A stretch of 64,000 bases of DNA from Aquiluna sp. KACHI24 (GTDB lineage: Bacteria > Actinomycetota > Actinomycetes > Actinomycetales > Microbacteriaceae). Where the stretch lies: the NCBI RefSeq assembly GCF_025997915.1, contig NZ_AP026677.1, forward strand, positions 744,001 through 808,000, given 5' to 3'. The notes beneath the pieces are model-generated. The model saw only the letters and a list, made by a program, of their open reading frames with translations, was not told where the DNA came from and ran no database searches. The position numbers and the translations under genes are program-made. Positions 37,951-48,903 of this stretch are shown here, piece by piece (positions within the stretch are counted from its first letter, which is position 1; the number at the start of each line of letters is the position of its first letter).

Positions 37951-40900
37951 CTAGCCAATTTTGTGAAGCTCGATTCCCAATGAGCCTGCCTCGCCGACCG
38001 AGAGCTCACCCACTCCAACCGAGATGCTCAGCTCAAGAGCGAGAACTTCGCTGCCAATGAACTCACTGTGTTCACTCAATGCCGCGACACTTTGCTCATC
38101 GGCTCTGAGTTGCAGCGAAATTCTGTCCGAGACATCTAGTCCGGCATCCTTGCGCGCCTGCTGGATGTGTCGAATCGCATCCCTGGCAATGCCCTCGCGC
38201 TCCAGTTCCTCGGTCACCTTGGTGTCAAGAAGAACGAAACCAAAAGAGGTGATGCCCACCTTGGCATCTGGATTGTCAGACGCCGCCGACATGGTCAGCT
38301 CATACTCACCCTCCAGCAGTGCTGTGCCATCAACTACAACTGACTCGCCTTGCAGAACCCAGTTTGAAGCCTTGGCCTCGCGAATAATTCGCTGCACATC
38401 GCCACCAACTCTTGGGCCCAGGGCACGGGCGTTGATCGTCAATGACTTACTGATGCCAAACCGCCTTGCGATCTCTTCGCTAGCGGGAACCACCTCAACG
38501 CTTTTCACATTCAGTTCATCGGCAATCAGGTCAGCGTAGTTAGCAAGGCCCTGTGAGTTTGAAGCGATGGTTAGAGAGCTCAGTGGCAGCCTCACTCGCA
38601 GGCCGGCACTCTTTCTTAGCGCCTGTCCAACCGATGCAGCCTCTCTAATGGTGTCCATGTCGACCACCAACTCCGGATCTGATGGGAACTCGGCGGCATC
38701 TGGCCAGCTCTCGAGGTGGACACTTCTGCCACCGGTCAATCCACGCCACATTTCTTCTGATGTCAGCGGCAACAAGGGTGCAACTGCACGAAGCACTGCC
38801 TCCAACACGGTGTAAAGGGTGTCGAATGCATCTTTGTCACCCTCCCAGAATCGGTCGCGTGAGCGTCGGATGTACCAATTTGTCAGAATCTCAGCGAAGT
38901 CTCGGACTTTTGCCGATGCACTGTAGCTGTCGAACTGATCCAGGTCGATTTCTAGATCACGAATCAAATCCGAAGTCTTGGAAAGGATGTACCTATCCAG
39001 CAACTGCTGGGAAGAATGTGATGGGCTGGCTACGTAATTTGCCGCGTTGGCATAAAGCGAGAAGAAGTAGTAGCTGTTCCAAAGGGGCAATAACGCCTGG
39101 CGAACACCTTCTCGAATCCCCTGCTCGGTGACAGATAGATTGCCACCGCGCAGGATCGTGCTCGAAAGCAGGAACCAGCGCATTGCATCAGAGCCGTCAC
39201 GATCGAAGACCTCGTTTACATCTGGGTAGTTACGAAGCGACTTGGACATCTTCTGACCATCGTTACCCAATACGATTCCGTGGCTGACCGCATTCTTGAA
39301 CGCTGGCCTGTCAAAGAGTGCGGTAGAAAGCACATGCAGGGTATAGAACCAACCTCTGGTCTGCCCCACGTACTCGACGATGAAGTCGCCTGGGAAGTGA
39401 GAATCAAACCAGTCGCGGTTCTCAAATGGGTAGTGCACCTGAGCAAACGGCATAGAACCAGACTCAAACCAGCAGTCCAGCACTTCCGGCACGCGGCGCA
39501 TGGTCGACTGTCCGGTTGGATCATCTGGGTTAGGTCTTGTCAGTTGATCAATCTCAGGGCGGTGGAAGTCGCTCGGTCTAACACCAAAGTCCTTCTCGAG
39601 TTCATCCAGAGAGCCGTAAACATCGATTCTGGGGTAGTTCGGATCGTCGCTCTTCCAAACCGGGATCGGCGCCCCCCAAAAGCGATTGCGTGAAATTGCC
39701 CAGTCGCGGACATTCTCCAACCACTTTCCGAAGCTTCCGTTCTTGGTGTGCTCGGGAACCCAGTTGATCTGCTGGTTGAGCTCAAGCATGCGATCGCGCA
39801 GCTTGGTGGTCTCGACGAACCAAGAGCTAACCGCCTTGTAGATCAGCGCGTTCTTGCAGCGATAGCAATGTGGATAGGAGTGCTCATAGGACTGCTGGCG
39901 CAGCAGTCGACCCATCGCCTTTAGATCTGCGGTGATTGGCTTGTTGGCATCAAAGACGTGCATCCCCTCGTAGGGCGGGATGTTCGAGAGGTACTGACCT
40001 CGCTCGTTGATAGAGACGTAGGTAGGGATACCCGCGGCGTTGCAGAGGTTTTGGTCATCCTCACCATAGGCCGGTGCCTGGTGGACGATTCCGGTTCCCT
40101 CGTTGTCGGCAACATAGTCACCGACCAACACCTGCCAGGCATTTTCAACCTGATACTTTTCCGAATCTGCGTAGAAGTCGAAAAGTCGCTCGTAGCGAAG
40201 ACCTGCAAGATCTTTACCCAGGTACCTAGCAACGACGGCGTCTTGCAGGGCGGAGGCATCCTCAAAACCAAGGTCCTTCGCGTAACCAGCAGCCAAGGAA
40301 CTGGCTAGTAGATACTTACCGGTGCCGGTCAACACCACCGAGTACTCAATCTCTGGCCCAACCGCCAGGGCAAAGTTAGTGGGAAGCGTCCATGGCGTGG
40401 TGGTCCAGGCCAGCATCTTGACGCCATCAAGCTCGTGGTTTGGTGCGGTGATTGGGAAGCTCACCGTCACGGACTGATCTTGACGAGAACGATAAACCTC
40501 GTCATCCATTCGAAGCTCGTGGTTTGAAAGCGGTGTCTCACAGCGCCAGCAGTAGGCCAAAACCTTGAAGCCCTCGTAGATCAGGCCCTTCTTGTGCAAC
40601 TCCTTGAACGCCCACAGCACGCTCTCGGTGTAGTTCAAATCGAGAGTTTTGTAGTCATTGTCAAAATCAACCCAGCGAGCTTGACGAGTCACATAGCTAC
40701 GCCAGTCCTGGGTGTACTTGAGGACACTGGTTTTGCAGAACTCGTTGAACTTTGCGACGCCGAACTTTTCGATTTCCGGACGACCAGAAATACCAAGCAG
40801 GCGCTCGGCCTCCACCTCAGCCGGAAGGCCGTGGGTGTCCCAACCAAAGCGGCGCTCCACGCGCTTGCCACGCATGGTTTGGTAGCGCGGAATCAAGTCC

Positions 40901-41121
40901 TTTGTATAACCGGTTAGAAGGTGGCCGTAGTGCGGCAAACCATTTGCAAAAGGTGGTCCATCGTAGAAAACGAACTCATCAGCATCGGCCTTGGCGCGCT
41001 GATCGATGGACTCTTGGAAAGTGCCATCTTCAGCCCAGTGAGCCAGCACCTCTTTCTCTACGTCTGGGAAGAACGGAGATGGTGTAACGCCGGCGGATTC
41101 AGGCCTGTGCTTTGGATACAT
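37951..41121 (-). CDS. ileS: Isoleucyl-tRNA synthetase
   Basis: Class I synthetase with an editing domain. 1056 residues, the long type common in actinobacteria. HYGH (the HIGH motif) is at 64-67, the KMSKS loop is [14 protein letters not shown], and the C-terminal part shows the long DUF5915-like tail rather than a zinc finger. The anticodon region lies before it. Transcribed divergently from valS with only ~70 bp between the starts, too little for the T-box leader many actinobacterial ileS genes have. Confidence 0.97.
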   Translation of the reverse strand: MYPKHRPESAGVTPSPFFPDVEKEVLAHWAEDGTFQESIDQRAKADADEFVFYDGPPFANGLPHYGHLLTGYTKDLIPRYQTMRGKRVERRFGWDTHGLPAEVEAERLLGISGRPEIEKFGVAKFNEFCKTSVLKYTQDWRSYVTRQARWVDFDNDYKTLDLNYTESVLWAFKELHKKGLIYEGFKVLAYCWRCETPLSNHELRMDDEVYRSRQDQSVTVSFPITAPNHELDGVKMLAWTTTPWTLPTNFALAVGPEIEYSVVLTGTGKYLLASSLAAGYAKDLGFEDASALQDAVVARYLGKDLAGLRYERLFDFYADSEKYQVENAWQVLVGDYVADNEGTGIVHQAPAYGEDDQNLCNAAGIPTYVSINERGQYLSNIPPYEGMHVFDANKPITADLKAMGRLLRQQSYEHSYPHCYRCKNALIYKAVSSWFVETTKLRDRMLELNQQINWVPEHTKNGSFGKWLENVRDWAISRNRFWGAPIPVWKSDDPNYPRIDVYGSLDELEKDFGVRPSDFHRPEIDQLTRPNPDDPTGQSTMRRVPEVLDCWFESGSMPFAQVHYPFENRDWFDSHFPGDFIVEYVGQTRGWFYTLHVLSTALFDRPAFKNAVSHGIVLGNDGQKMSKSLRNYPDVNEVFDRDGSDAMRWFLLSSTILRGGNLSVTEQGIREGVRQALLPLWNSYYFFSLYANAANYVASPSHSSQQLLDRYILSKTSDLIRDLEIDLDQFDSYSASAKVRDFAEILTNWYIRRSRDRFWEGDKDAFDTLYTVLEAVLRAVAPLLPLTSEEMWRGLTGGRSVHLESWPDAAEFPSDPELVVDMDTIREAASVGQALRKSAGLRVRLPLSSLTIASNSQGLANYADLIADELNVKSVEVVPASEEIARRFGISKSLTINARALGPRVGGDVQRIIREAKASNWVLQGESVVVDGTALLEGEYELTMSAASDNPDAKVGITSFGFVLLDTKVTEELEREGIARDAIRHIQQARKDAGLDVSDRISLQLRADEQSVAALSEHSEFIGSEVLALELSISVGVGELSVGEAGSLGIELHKIG

Positions 41122-41192
41122 CTTTGCTTTCGATGGGTTCTAGAACTTAACAATGTTAACCTAGAGAAGTTTTGAGCCCCGGAGTTACCCAA
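41122..41192. promoter_or_regulatory. Divergent ileS/valS promoter region
   Basis: The 71 bp between the two synthetase starts contains the palindrome TTAACA-A-TGTTAA (41147-41159). TAACCT (41157-41162) can be the -10 for valS, and TAAGTT on the minus strand (plus 41144-41149) the -10 for ileS, so both promoters touch the palindrome. No T-box stem I or specifier loop is recognisable. Confidence 0.45.
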
Positions 41193-43760
41193 GTGACGCA
41201 AATTCTTCCAGATCCAACACGCTCTGCCACCGTACCCGAGAAGGCTACGGTCGATGGCCTAGAACGGAAATGGGTCCCGAGCTGGGAGACCGAGGGGGTT
41301 TACTCCTACGCGGGCGATGGGGAGGTCTATTCAATCGACACCCCACCACCAACCGCATCCGGCTCGCTCCACGTGGGTCACGTATTTTCATACACCCACA
41401 CCGATGTGGTGGCTCGCTACAAGAGAATGTGTGGCTACAAAGTCTTCTACCCAATGGGCTGGGATGACAACGGTCTTCCGACTGAGCGCCGCGTTCAGAA
41501 CTATTACGGGGTTCGCTGCGATCCAGCACTTCCATACCAACCAAACTTCACCCCACCACAAGAGGGTGGCGATAACAAGAGCTCGAAGGCAGCGGACCAG
41601 CTTCCAATTTCGCGAAGAAATTTCATCGAGCTTTGTGAACGACTGACCGAAGAAGATGAAAAAGCCTTCGAGAACCTCTGGCGCGACCTAGGTCTCTCGG
41701 TGGATTGGTCCAAGACCTACCGCACTATTTCAAAGGAGGCTCAACGGGTCTCGCAGCAGGCTTTCCTGAACAACCTCTCTCGCGGTGAGGCTTACCAGTC
41801 CATGGCACCAACCCTCTGGGATGTCACCTTTAGGACCGCTGTAGCGCAGGCGGAGCTCGAAGATCGCGAACAGCCAGGCGCGTATCACCGCGTGCAGTTT
41901 GATGGCCCCAGCGGTCCGATTTTCATCGAGACCACCAGACCTGAACTCATCCCAGCGTGTGTCGCCCTTGTAGCTCATCCAGATGATGAGCGTTATCAAC
42001 CACTGTTCGGCCAGACTGCCAAGACTCCAATCTTTGGCGTCGAGGTGCCGATCGTTGCCCATCGCCTAGCCCAGAAGGACAAGGGCTCAGGCATCGCGAT
42101 GATCTGTACCTTTGGTGATGTCACTGACGTGATTTGGTGGCGTGAACTTGATCTACCTAACCGCGCAATCATTGGTTTTGACGGTCGAATAATCTCTAGC
42201 ACCCCAGATGTCATCGCACAATCCAAGGCTGCAGAGTTCTACGAGGAACTCAAGGGCAAGACGGTCTTCAGCGCCAAAGAGCTGATTATCGGCAAGCTGA
42301 AAGAACTCGGGGCCCTGGCTGGAGATCCAAAGCCCATCACTCACCCGGTGAAGTTCTTCGAAAAGGGTGACAAGCCACTCGAAATCGTTTCCACCCGTCA
42401 GTGGTACATCAAAAACGGCGGCCGAGACAAAGACCTCGCGGAGCGATTGATTGCGCTTGGCAAGGACCTCGGTTTCCACCCTGACTTCATGAGAGTCAGA
42501 CTGGAGAACTGGATCAACGGCCTGAATGGAGACTGGCTGATTTCTCGCCAGCGCTATTTTGGTGTTCCAATTCCGGTTTGGTATCCGCTCGATGCAGACG
42601 GAAATCCTGATTTCGACAACGTAATCACCCCAAGCTTCGATTCTCTACCAGTAGACCCATCAACCGATGTCCCTGTTGGATACGAAGAGTCCCAGCGCGG
42701 CATCCCCGGCGGATTCATCGGTGAACACGACATCATGGACACCTGGGCAACCTCCTCGCTCACGCCACAGTTAGCGGGTGGTTGGATTGAGAATCCCGAG
42801 CTTTTCAAAGAAGTTTTCCCGTTTGATCTGCGCCCACAGGGTCAGGACATCATTCGAACCTGGTTGTTCTCCACCCTGCTTAGAAGTGAGCTTGAACACG
42901 GCGAACTACCCTGGAAGAATGCGGCTATATCGGGCTGGATCTTGGATCCGGACCGCAAGAAGATGTCGAAATCCAAGGGAAATGTCGTAGTACCAAACGA
43001 GTTGCTCGAAACTCACGGCTCTGATGCGGTTAGGTACTGGGCTGCTTCCGCTCGTCTTGGCACCGATGCGGCATTTGACGAGGGTCAGATGAAGATCGGT
43101 CGTCGACTGGCAATCAAGGTGCTGAACGCAGCCAGGTTCGCGCTAACTTTCGAGCTTCCTGCAGGTGTCTCAGAGGTCACCGAGCCGGTTGATAGGGCAA
43201 TGCTCGCAGCGCTCAAGCACCAGATTGCGGTTGCAACCAAGGCCTTCGAGGATTACGACCACACCAAGGCTCTTGAAACCACCGAGACCTTCTTCTGGAC
43301 CTTTGCAGATGATTACGTAGAGCTTGTCAAAGAGCGCGCTTATGGACAGGGAGACTTCACCCCCGAGCAGGTCGGTAGCGCGGTTCTCGCACTGCGCCAG
43401 GCATTGGGAATCATCGTGCGACTACTCGCACCCTTTATCCCATACGCAACTGAAGAAGTATGGAGCTGGTGGCAGCAGGGTTCGATTCACCGAGCCAGCT
43501 GGCCAACCGAAGCAGAGCTGGATAACTTCTCGGGTGCCGAACTGTATGCGCTCGCCTCCGAGGCGTTGATTCTGGTTCGCAAGACAAAATCTGACGCAAA
43601 GCTATCGATGAAGGCTGAAATTCTGAGTGCTGAACTGAACGGCCCTGCAGAGCTATCAAAGCTTCGCTCGGACCTGATGGCGGTTGGAAAGATTACCCAG
43701 CTAAAGCTGGGCGAGGGTCCCCTTGAGCTAACGAAGGTTGAGTTCGCTCCAGCCGATTAA
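41193..43760 (+). CDS. valS: Valyl-tRNA synthetase
   Basis: Class I synthetase. 855 residues from the GTG at 41193, which has GGAG 9 nt upstream; an earlier in-frame TTG (41172) lacks an SD. HVGH in PPTASGSLHVGHVFSY (about 50-65), the editing domain with a long CP1 insertion, and RKKMSKSKGN near 595. The short length and no C-terminal coiled-coil arm are typical of the actinobacterial ValS type. The M3 peptidase gene follows by 9 nt. Confidence 0.97.
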   Translation: MTQILPDPTRSATVPEKATVDGLERKWVPSWETEGVYSYAGDGEVYSIDTPPPTASGSLHVGHVFSYTHTDVVARYKRMCGYKVFYPMGWDDNGLPTERRVQNYYGVRCDPALPYQPNFTPPQEGGDNKSSKAADQLPISRRNFIELCERLTEEDEKAFENLWRDLGLSVDWSKTYRTISKEAQRVSQQAFLNNLSRGEAYQSMAPTLWDVTFRTAVAQAELEDREQPGAYHRVQFDGPSGPIFIETTRPELIPACVALVAHPDDERYQPLFGQTAKTPIFGVEVPIVAHRLAQKDKGSGIAMICTFGDVTDVIWWRELDLPNRAIIGFDGRIISSTPDVIAQSKAAEFYEELKGKTVFSAKELIIGKLKELGALAGDPKPITHPVKFFEKGDKPLEIVSTRQWYIKNGGRDKDLAERLIALGKDLGFHPDFMRVRLENWINGLNGDWLISRQRYFGVPIPVWYPLDADGNPDFDNVITPSFDSLPVDPSTDVPVGYEESQRGIPGGFIGEHDIMDTWATSSLTPQLAGGWIENPELFKEVFPFDLRPQGQDIIRTWLFSTLLRSELEHGELPWKNAAISGWILDPDRKKMSKSKGNVVVPNELLETHGSDAVRYWAASARLGTDAAFDEGQMKIGRRLAIKVLNAARFALTFELPAGVSEVTEPVDRAMLAALKHQIAVATKAFEDYDHTKALETTETFFWTFADDYVELVKERAYGQGDFTPEQVGSAVLALRQALGIIVRLLAPFIPYATEEVWSWWQQGSIHRASWPTEAELDNFSGAELYALASEALILVRKTKSDAKLSMKAEILSAELNGPAELSKLRSDLMAVGKITQLKLGEGPLELTKVEFAPAD

Positions 43761-43769
43761 GCTGGTGCA

Positions 43770-45791
43770 ATGACTAATCCTCTACTTAGCGTTTCTCCAC
43801 TGGAGTACGAGCTACCTAACTTTGCACTTCTCAAAGACGAGCACTACCTCCCCGCTTTCGAGCACGCTGTCGCGACTCACAATGCCGAAATTGCCGCAAT
43901 CTTGGCTCAACTAGAAGTCAGCTTCGAAAACACCATTGTGGCTATGGAGAAGGCCGGAGACCTACTGAACTCGATGCTGATGGTCTTTTACAACAAGACC
44001 TCTAGCGACACCAATGACACTCTGCAGGCAATCGATGCAGAAATTGCTCCGAAGATTGCTGCACACATCGACTCGATCCGACTAAACCCTGCCCTTTTTG
44101 AGCGCATCCAGAAATTGGTCGCAAAGCGCGAGGAGCTTGGTCTTGACGCCGAAAGTGACTGGCTGCTGACTCGCTACTACAAGGACTTCAAATTTGCAGG
44201 CGCTGAGCTAACTGCCGAGCAGCGCGCTCGTGTTGGCGAGATCAACGAAGCCATCTCAGGACTTGAGGTTGAGTTCGACAAGCGCCTACTGGCAGACAGT
44301 AACGACCTGGCTATCCATCTACCGGACGCATCAAGACTCAAGGGCCTCAGCGAAGCTGAAATAGCCTCCTGCAAAAAGGCGGCTGAGGACAGAAAGCTAG
44401 ATGGCTATGTCATACCGCTTTTGAACTATTCCGGTCACCCGCTCCTTGCCAACCTCGAAGATCGCAGCCTGCGTGAGGAAATCCTGAAGGCAACCCTGTC
44501 AAGAGGTTCCCGTGGAAATCAGAATGACACTTCTGATGTTGTCATACAGCTTCTCGACCTAAGGCGCGAGAAAGCAAAGCTCTTCGGATACTCAAACTAC
44601 GTTGACTATGTCACCGCACAACAAACGGCTGGATCTGGAGCAAATGTTCACAGCGTGCTGCGCAAGATAGCGCCAGCTGCGAAGGCTAACGCCCAGCGTG
44701 AGGGTGCGCTATTGCAGGAGCTCATGAATCAGGAGACCACCGGTGAGCTAGCTGCTTGGGACTGGTCCCGCTACACCGAGCAGCTTAGAACCAAGCAGTA
44801 CAGCATCGACACCAGTGTCCTCAAACCCTACTTTGAAGTTCGCCGCGTTCTCGAGGACGGAGTCTTTTTTGCAGCAGGCAGACTATACGGTCTGAAGTTC
44901 ACGCGACGCGATGACCTCACCGGCTACCACCCCGAGAACTGGATTTACCAGGTTGACTACGAGGATGGATCAAAGTGCGGTCTGTATCTATTTGACCCAT
45001 TCGCAAGACCGTCCAAGCGCGGTGGCGCATGGATGAACAACCTTGTTGATCAGTCTCACCTACTCGGCAAATTGCCGGTTGTGGTCAACAACATGAACAT
45101 TCCAAAGCCTGCCGATGGTGATCCTGCATTGATGACCCTTGATGAGGTCAACACCCTATTTCACGAGTTCGGCCACACCCTTCACGGCCTGCTTTCGAAT
45201 GTGACCTATGCGAGGTTCTCTGGAACCTCGGTGGAGCGTGACTTCGTTGAATTCCCATCTCAGGTAAACGAGATGTGGATGCTTTGGCCAGAGGTGCTGG
45301 AGAACTACGCAGTCCACGTGGAGACCGGAGAGAAGCTCTCGCTGGATTGGGTCGCCAAGCTGACCGCTGCGGAGGGATTCAACCAGGGCTTTGAAACCAC
45401 CCACTACCTCCAGGCAGCAATTCTTGACCTTGCGCTTCACTCCCAGGAGAGCACTCCAGACGACTTGGTGAAGTTTGAGGCAGAGGCGATCGAGGAATAC
45501 GGACTCACCTACTCCCCAGTACCAACCAGGTACCGCACCAATTACTTTGCTCACATCTTCGCCGGTGGCTACTCAGCCGGCTATTACGGCTACATCTGGT
45601 CAGAGATTTTGGATGCCGAGTCAGTGAACTGGTTCAAGGAGAATGGTGGTCTAACTCGTGCAAACGGAGAGAAGTTCTCAAAGGGACTGCTATCACGTGG
45701 AGGCTCGAAGGATTCCATGACCTTGGTCAAAGAACTACTCGGCCGAGAGCCAAAGATCGAGCCGCTACTTCGCCGCCGCGGTCTTTTGTAA
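43770..45791 (+). CDS. M3 family oligopeptidase (Dcp/OpdA type)
   Basis: Zn metallopeptidase that degrades short peptides in the cytoplasm; no signal peptide. 673 residues. The HExxH motif is in TLFHEFGHTLHGLLS (about 465), with the third ligand Glu in FPSQVNEMWM about 27 residues later. Family M3 includes oligopeptidase A and dipeptidyl carboxypeptidase; the sequence does not decide between them. It begins 9 nt after valS. The 3' end overlaps the benE-like gene by 27 nt. Confidence 0.95.
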   Translation: MTNPLLSVSPLEYELPNFALLKDEHYLPAFEHAVATHNAEIAAILAQLEVSFENTIVAMEKAGDLLNSMLMVFYNKTSSDTNDTLQAIDAEIAPKIAAHIDSIRLNPALFERIQKLVAKREELGLDAESDWLLTRYYKDFKFAGAELTAEQRARVGEINEAISGLEVEFDKRLLADSNDLAIHLPDASRLKGLSEAEIASCKKAAEDRKLDGYVIPLLNYSGHPLLANLEDRSLREEILKATLSRGSRGNQNDTSDVVIQLLDLRREKAKLFGYSNYVDYVTAQQTAGSGANVHSVLRKIAPAAKANAQREGALLQELMNQETTGELAAWDWSRYTEQLRTKQYSIDTSVLKPYFEVRRVLEDGVFFAAGRLYGLKFTRRDDLTGYHPENWIYQVDYEDGSKCGLYLFDPFARPSKRGGAWMNNLVDQSHLLGKLPVVVNNMNIPKPADGDPALMTLDEVNTLFHEFGHTLHGLLSNVTYARFSGTSVERDFVEFPSQVNEMWMLWPEVLENYAVHVETGEKLSLDWVAKLTAAEGFNQGFETTHYLQAAILDLALHSQESTPDDLVKFEAEAIEEYGLTYSPVPTRYRTNYFAHIFAGGYSAGYYGYIWSEILDAESVNWFKENGGLTRANGEKFSKGLLSRGGSKDSMTLVKELLGREPKIEPLLRRRGLL

Positions 45792-46829
45792 GAGCCAGAC
45801 CAGGACACCGAATACCAGGGCCCAAAAAGCTCCACCCACGCCGAGGATGGCAATGCCGGCCGCTCCGGTGAGGAAAGTGACCGCGCCAGCTAGTCGCATG
45901 CTGTCGTCAGAGATTGCGGTCTTCAAAGCTCCGGAGAAGGTGTTCACTAACGCGATGCCGGCTAGTGCCAGAAGCAGCTCTCTTGGGACAGCTAGCACGA
46001 ATGCGGCGAATGGAGCTGCGAAGATCGCGAACAGGATGTAAACCACACCTCCCCAGCTCGATGCTATCCAGCGACGGGAAGGGTCCTTGGCCGCCCCTGT
46101 GTCTGCATTCAGGGCCGCAGTAATCGCAGCGAGATTCAGACCAAACCCGCCGAAAAACGCGGTGACCGCAGAGCCCAGCCCAGTTGTGAGGAAAACTCTT
46201 CGGACCGGCAGTGGAAATCCCAGCGACTGCATGATGGCCAGGCCAGGTAGATTCTGCGATGCCATCGTCACCAGGTAGAGAGGCACTCCGATTGCGATCA
46301 TGACAGTCGCATCGAATGCCGGGGTGACGATTTCAAGTTCAGGCCAAAAGACAATAGAACCAAGGTCTCCGACCTCGGGGCTAAAGCCAATCAGCAGAAA
46401 TCCCAACGAGATTGCTATTGGCGAAGCCCAAACCGCAGCAAATCGGTTTAGTACAAACCAAACCAAAAGCACGGGGATGATCAGAATAGGAAAATCCACG
46501 CCAGCATGAACGGTTGCAATCACGAACGGAAAGATCACACCGGCAAGCATCGCAGCCGATATCTGCGGAGGAATTAGACCAACCACTCTCCCAAGCCAGG
46601 GCCAGACCCCGGTTAGAACTATCAAAAGGCTCGCGACTACGAACGCACCAACCGCCTGATCGAAGCTCACTCCCAGCGCACTGGACGAGGCTAGGAAAGC
46701 GGCTCCCGGGGTGGACCAAACCACGCTGACCGGCTTTTTCAGCCAAACCGACAGGAAGATTGAAAGCACTCCGTAGCCAACCAGCAACACGGCTAGTGCT
46801 GTGGCGGTTTGACTTTGAGTTGCGCCCAT
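45765..46829 (-). CDS. benE: BenE-family benzoate/H+ symporter-like transporter
   Basis: Multipass transporter of the benzoate:H+ symporter family (BenE); the actual substrate is unknown. 354 residues with about ten helices; WSTPGAAFLASS near 40 and GFGLNLAAITAALNADTGAAKDPSRRW are family marks. From the first ATG (46829) the protein lacks the usual first helix. The frame is open upstream to the clpX stop and codes RIAPYLAGTVAS followed by TTGSVATFGVAIAGLTA, which looks like the missing helix, but contains no ATG, GTG or TTG. The 3' end overlaps the M3 gene by 27 nt. Confidence 0.85.
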   Translation of the reverse strand: MGATQSQTATALAVLLVGYGVLSIFLSVWLKKPVSVVWSTPGAAFLASSSALGVSFDQAVGAFVVASLLIVLTGVWPWLGRVVGLIPPQISAAMLAGVIFPFVIATVHAGVDFPILIIPVLLVWFVLNRFAAVWASPIAISLGFLLIGFSPEVGDLGSIVFWPELEIVTPAFDATVMIAIGVPLYLVTMASQNLPGLAIMQSLGFPLPVRRVFLTTGLGSAVTAFFGGFGLNLAAITAALNADTGAAKDPSRRWIASSWGGVVYILFAIFAAPFAAFVLAVPRELLLALAGIALVNTFSGALKTAISDDSMRLAGAVTFLTGAAGIAILGVGGAFWALVFGVLVWLLQKTAAAK

Positions 46830-46936
46830 CGCGGTGAGGCCTGCAATAGCTACTCCGAAGGTAGCAACCGATCCCGTTGTGGAGGCAACGGTTCCGGCCA
46901 GGTACGGAGCTATGCGCTGGGAGCTGATTTTTAGTC

Positions 46937-48211
46937 CTAAGCGCTCTTGTCGCGAAGTCGTTGCTTTAGCGGCAAAACTTCTGGCATCTGCTTGGTGCGG
47001 ACAATTTCGGCAGTGATAACGACTCTTCCCTGCTCCTCAGAGCCAGGAAGCTCAAACATGATTGGGCCAAGAACTTCTTCAAGAATCGCCCTCAAACCTC
47101 GAGCTCCGGTCTCGCGCTCCAGAGCCTGGTCGGCGATGAGCTCGATGGCCTCTGGTTCAAACTCAAGTTCAAAACCGTCAATTTCAAACATTCGCTGATA
47201 CTGCTTAATTAGCGCGTTCTTTGGTTCGGTGAGAATTGAAACCAGCGCGGTCTTGTCCAGTTCCTCCACGGTGGCGATCACCGGAAGTCGGCCAATAAAC
47301 TCCGGAATCAAACCAAACTTGCGAAGATCCTCAGGCTGCACCTGCTTGAAGACATTGCTGGAGTCGGTTTTCTCCTTCAAGGGTGAACCGAACCCAATAC
47401 CCTTCTTACCGGTGCGCTCCCCCACGATGGTCTCTAGACCCGCAAACGCTCCAGCCACGATAAAGAGCACGTTGGTGGTGTCAATCTGGATGAACTCCTG
47501 CTGTGGATGCTTTCTGCCACCCTGGGGTGGCACAGATGCAACGGTTCCCTCAAGAATCTTCAATAAGGCTTGCTGAACACCCTCACCGGAGACGTCTCTA
47601 GTGATTGAGGGGTTCTCGGCTTTGCGAGAGATCTTGTCAATCTCGTCGATGTAAATGATGCCGGTCTCAGCACGCTTAGGATCAAAGTCTGCGGCCTGCA
47701 AAAGCTTCAGCAGGATGTTCTCAACATCTTCGCCAACATAACCAGCTTCGGTAAGTGCGGTCGCATCTGCCACGGCAAATGGCACATTCAAACGCTTGGC
47801 CAAGGTCTGAGCGAGATAGGTTTTTCCGCATCCGGTAGGGCCAATCATCAAAATGTTGGATTTGGCAATCTCGATGTCATCGTGACTCTTGCCTGACCTG
47901 GTGAGGGTGCCTTGAGCTCGAATTCGCTTGTAGTGGTTGTAGACCGCAACAGATAGCTGCTTCTTAGCGCCATCTTGACCAATTACGTACTCATCTAGAA
48001 ACGCCTTGATCTCCTTGGGGTTAGGAAGATCGATGCTCTCAGCCTCGGTCGCAATTGCGTTACCGAGCTCCTCTTCGATGATTTCATTGCAGAGCTCGAT
48101 GCACTCATCGCAGATGTAGACCGAGGGTCCGGCGATGAGCTTTCTTACCTGCTTTTGGCTCTTTCCGCAGAAAGTGCATTTCAAAAGCTCAGAGGTCTCC
48201 GACAAGGTCAT
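46937..48211 (-). CDS. clpX: ATP-dependent Clp protease ATPase ClpX
   Basis: AAA+ unfoldase that feeds ClpP. 424 residues. N-terminal C4 zinc domain with Cys12, Cys15, Cys34 and Cys37, Walker A GPTGCGKT (about 125) and Walker B IYIDEID; the ClpP-docking loop (IGF) is visible as KGIGFGSP. The gene lies 50 nt downstream of clpP2; it may be transcribed from its own promoter in that gap or by read-through. Confidence 0.97.
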   Translation of the reverse strand: MTLSETSELLKCTFCGKSQKQVRKLIAGPSVYICDECIELCNEIIEEELGNAIATEAESIDLPNPKEIKAFLDEYVIGQDGAKKQLSVAVYNHYKRIRAQGTLTRSGKSHDDIEIAKSNILMIGPTGCGKTYLAQTLAKRLNVPFAVADATALTEAGYVGEDVENILLKLLQAADFDPKRAETGIIYIDEIDKISRKAENPSITRDVSGEGVQQALLKILEGTVASVPPQGGRKHPQQEFIQIDTTNVLFIVAGAFAGLETIVGERTGKKGIGFGSPLKEKTDSSNVFKQVQPEDLRKFGLIPEFIGRLPVIATVEELDKTALVSILTEPKNALIKQYQRMFEIDGFELEFEPEAIELIADQALERETGARGLRAILEEVLGPIMFELPGSEEQGRVVITAEIVRTKQMPEVLPLKQRLRDKSA

Positions 48212-48261
48212 GCCAAAACCCTATATCTAGCAGCAGACTTTTTCGCTTAGGCGTGGCGGAA

Positions 48262-48903
48262 TTAGGCCTTGCGGCTAGTCAACACCTGGTCGATTAGGCC
48301 GTACTCCAAAGCATCCTGTGCGGTCAAAATCTTGTCGCGATCGATGTCCTTGTTAACCTTCTCGACTGACTTGCCGGAGTGCTTAGCCAGCGTCTCCTCA
48401 AGCCACTCACGCATGCGCATGATTTCACGAGCCTGAATCTCGATGTCGGATGCTTGACCACGTCCGGCGTCTCCAGTTGATGGCTGGTGAATAAGGACAC
48501 GAGCGTTCGGCAGAGCCAGACGCTTCCCCTTAGCTCCAGCTGCTAGCAACACGGCTGCGGCGGATGCGGCCTGCCCAAGACAAACAGTCTGGATCTGAGG
48601 CTTGATGTACTGCATGGTGTCGTAAATGGCAGTCAGTGCAGTGAAGGAACCGCCTGGGGAGTTGATGTACATCGTGATGTCGCGATCTGGGTCCTGGGAT
48701 TCAAGTACCAGAAGCTGAGCCATGATGTCATCTGCCGATGCGTCATCAACCTGGACACCTAGAAACACGATGCGATCCTCGAAAAGCTTGGTGTATGGGT
48801 TGTGGCGCTTGAAACCGTAGCTGGTGCGCTCTTCGAACTCAGGCAGAATATATCGCGCCTGTGGCAATTGAATGCGGCCGGATTGAGATTCTAGATAGCT
48901 CAT
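48262..48903 (-). CDS. clpP2: ClpP2 protease subunit
   Basis: Second of two ClpP paralogues, which in actinobacteria assemble into a mixed ClpP1P2 tetradecamer. 213 residues: catalytic Ser in [11 protein letters not shown], His in VLIHQPS, and Asp in [20 protein letters not shown]. The N-terminal [28 protein letters not shown] is the ClpP2-type start. It shares one base with clpP1 (48903), so translation is coupled. Confidence 0.96.
   Translation of the reverse strand: MSYLESQSGRIQLPQARYILPEFEERTSYGFKRHNPYTKLFEDRIVFLGVQVDDASADDIMAQLLVLESQDPDRDITMYINSPGGSFTALTAIYDTMQYIKPQIQTVCLGQAASAAAVLLAAGAKGKRLALPNARVLIHQPSTGDAGRGQASDIEIQAREIMRMREWLEETLAKHSGKSVEKVNKDIDRDKILTAQDALEYGLIDQVLTSRKA

Noticed and set aside
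41122-41192. T-box riboswitch for ileS
   Set aside because: The gap to valS is about 70 bp and no specifier loop or T-box sequence is visible.
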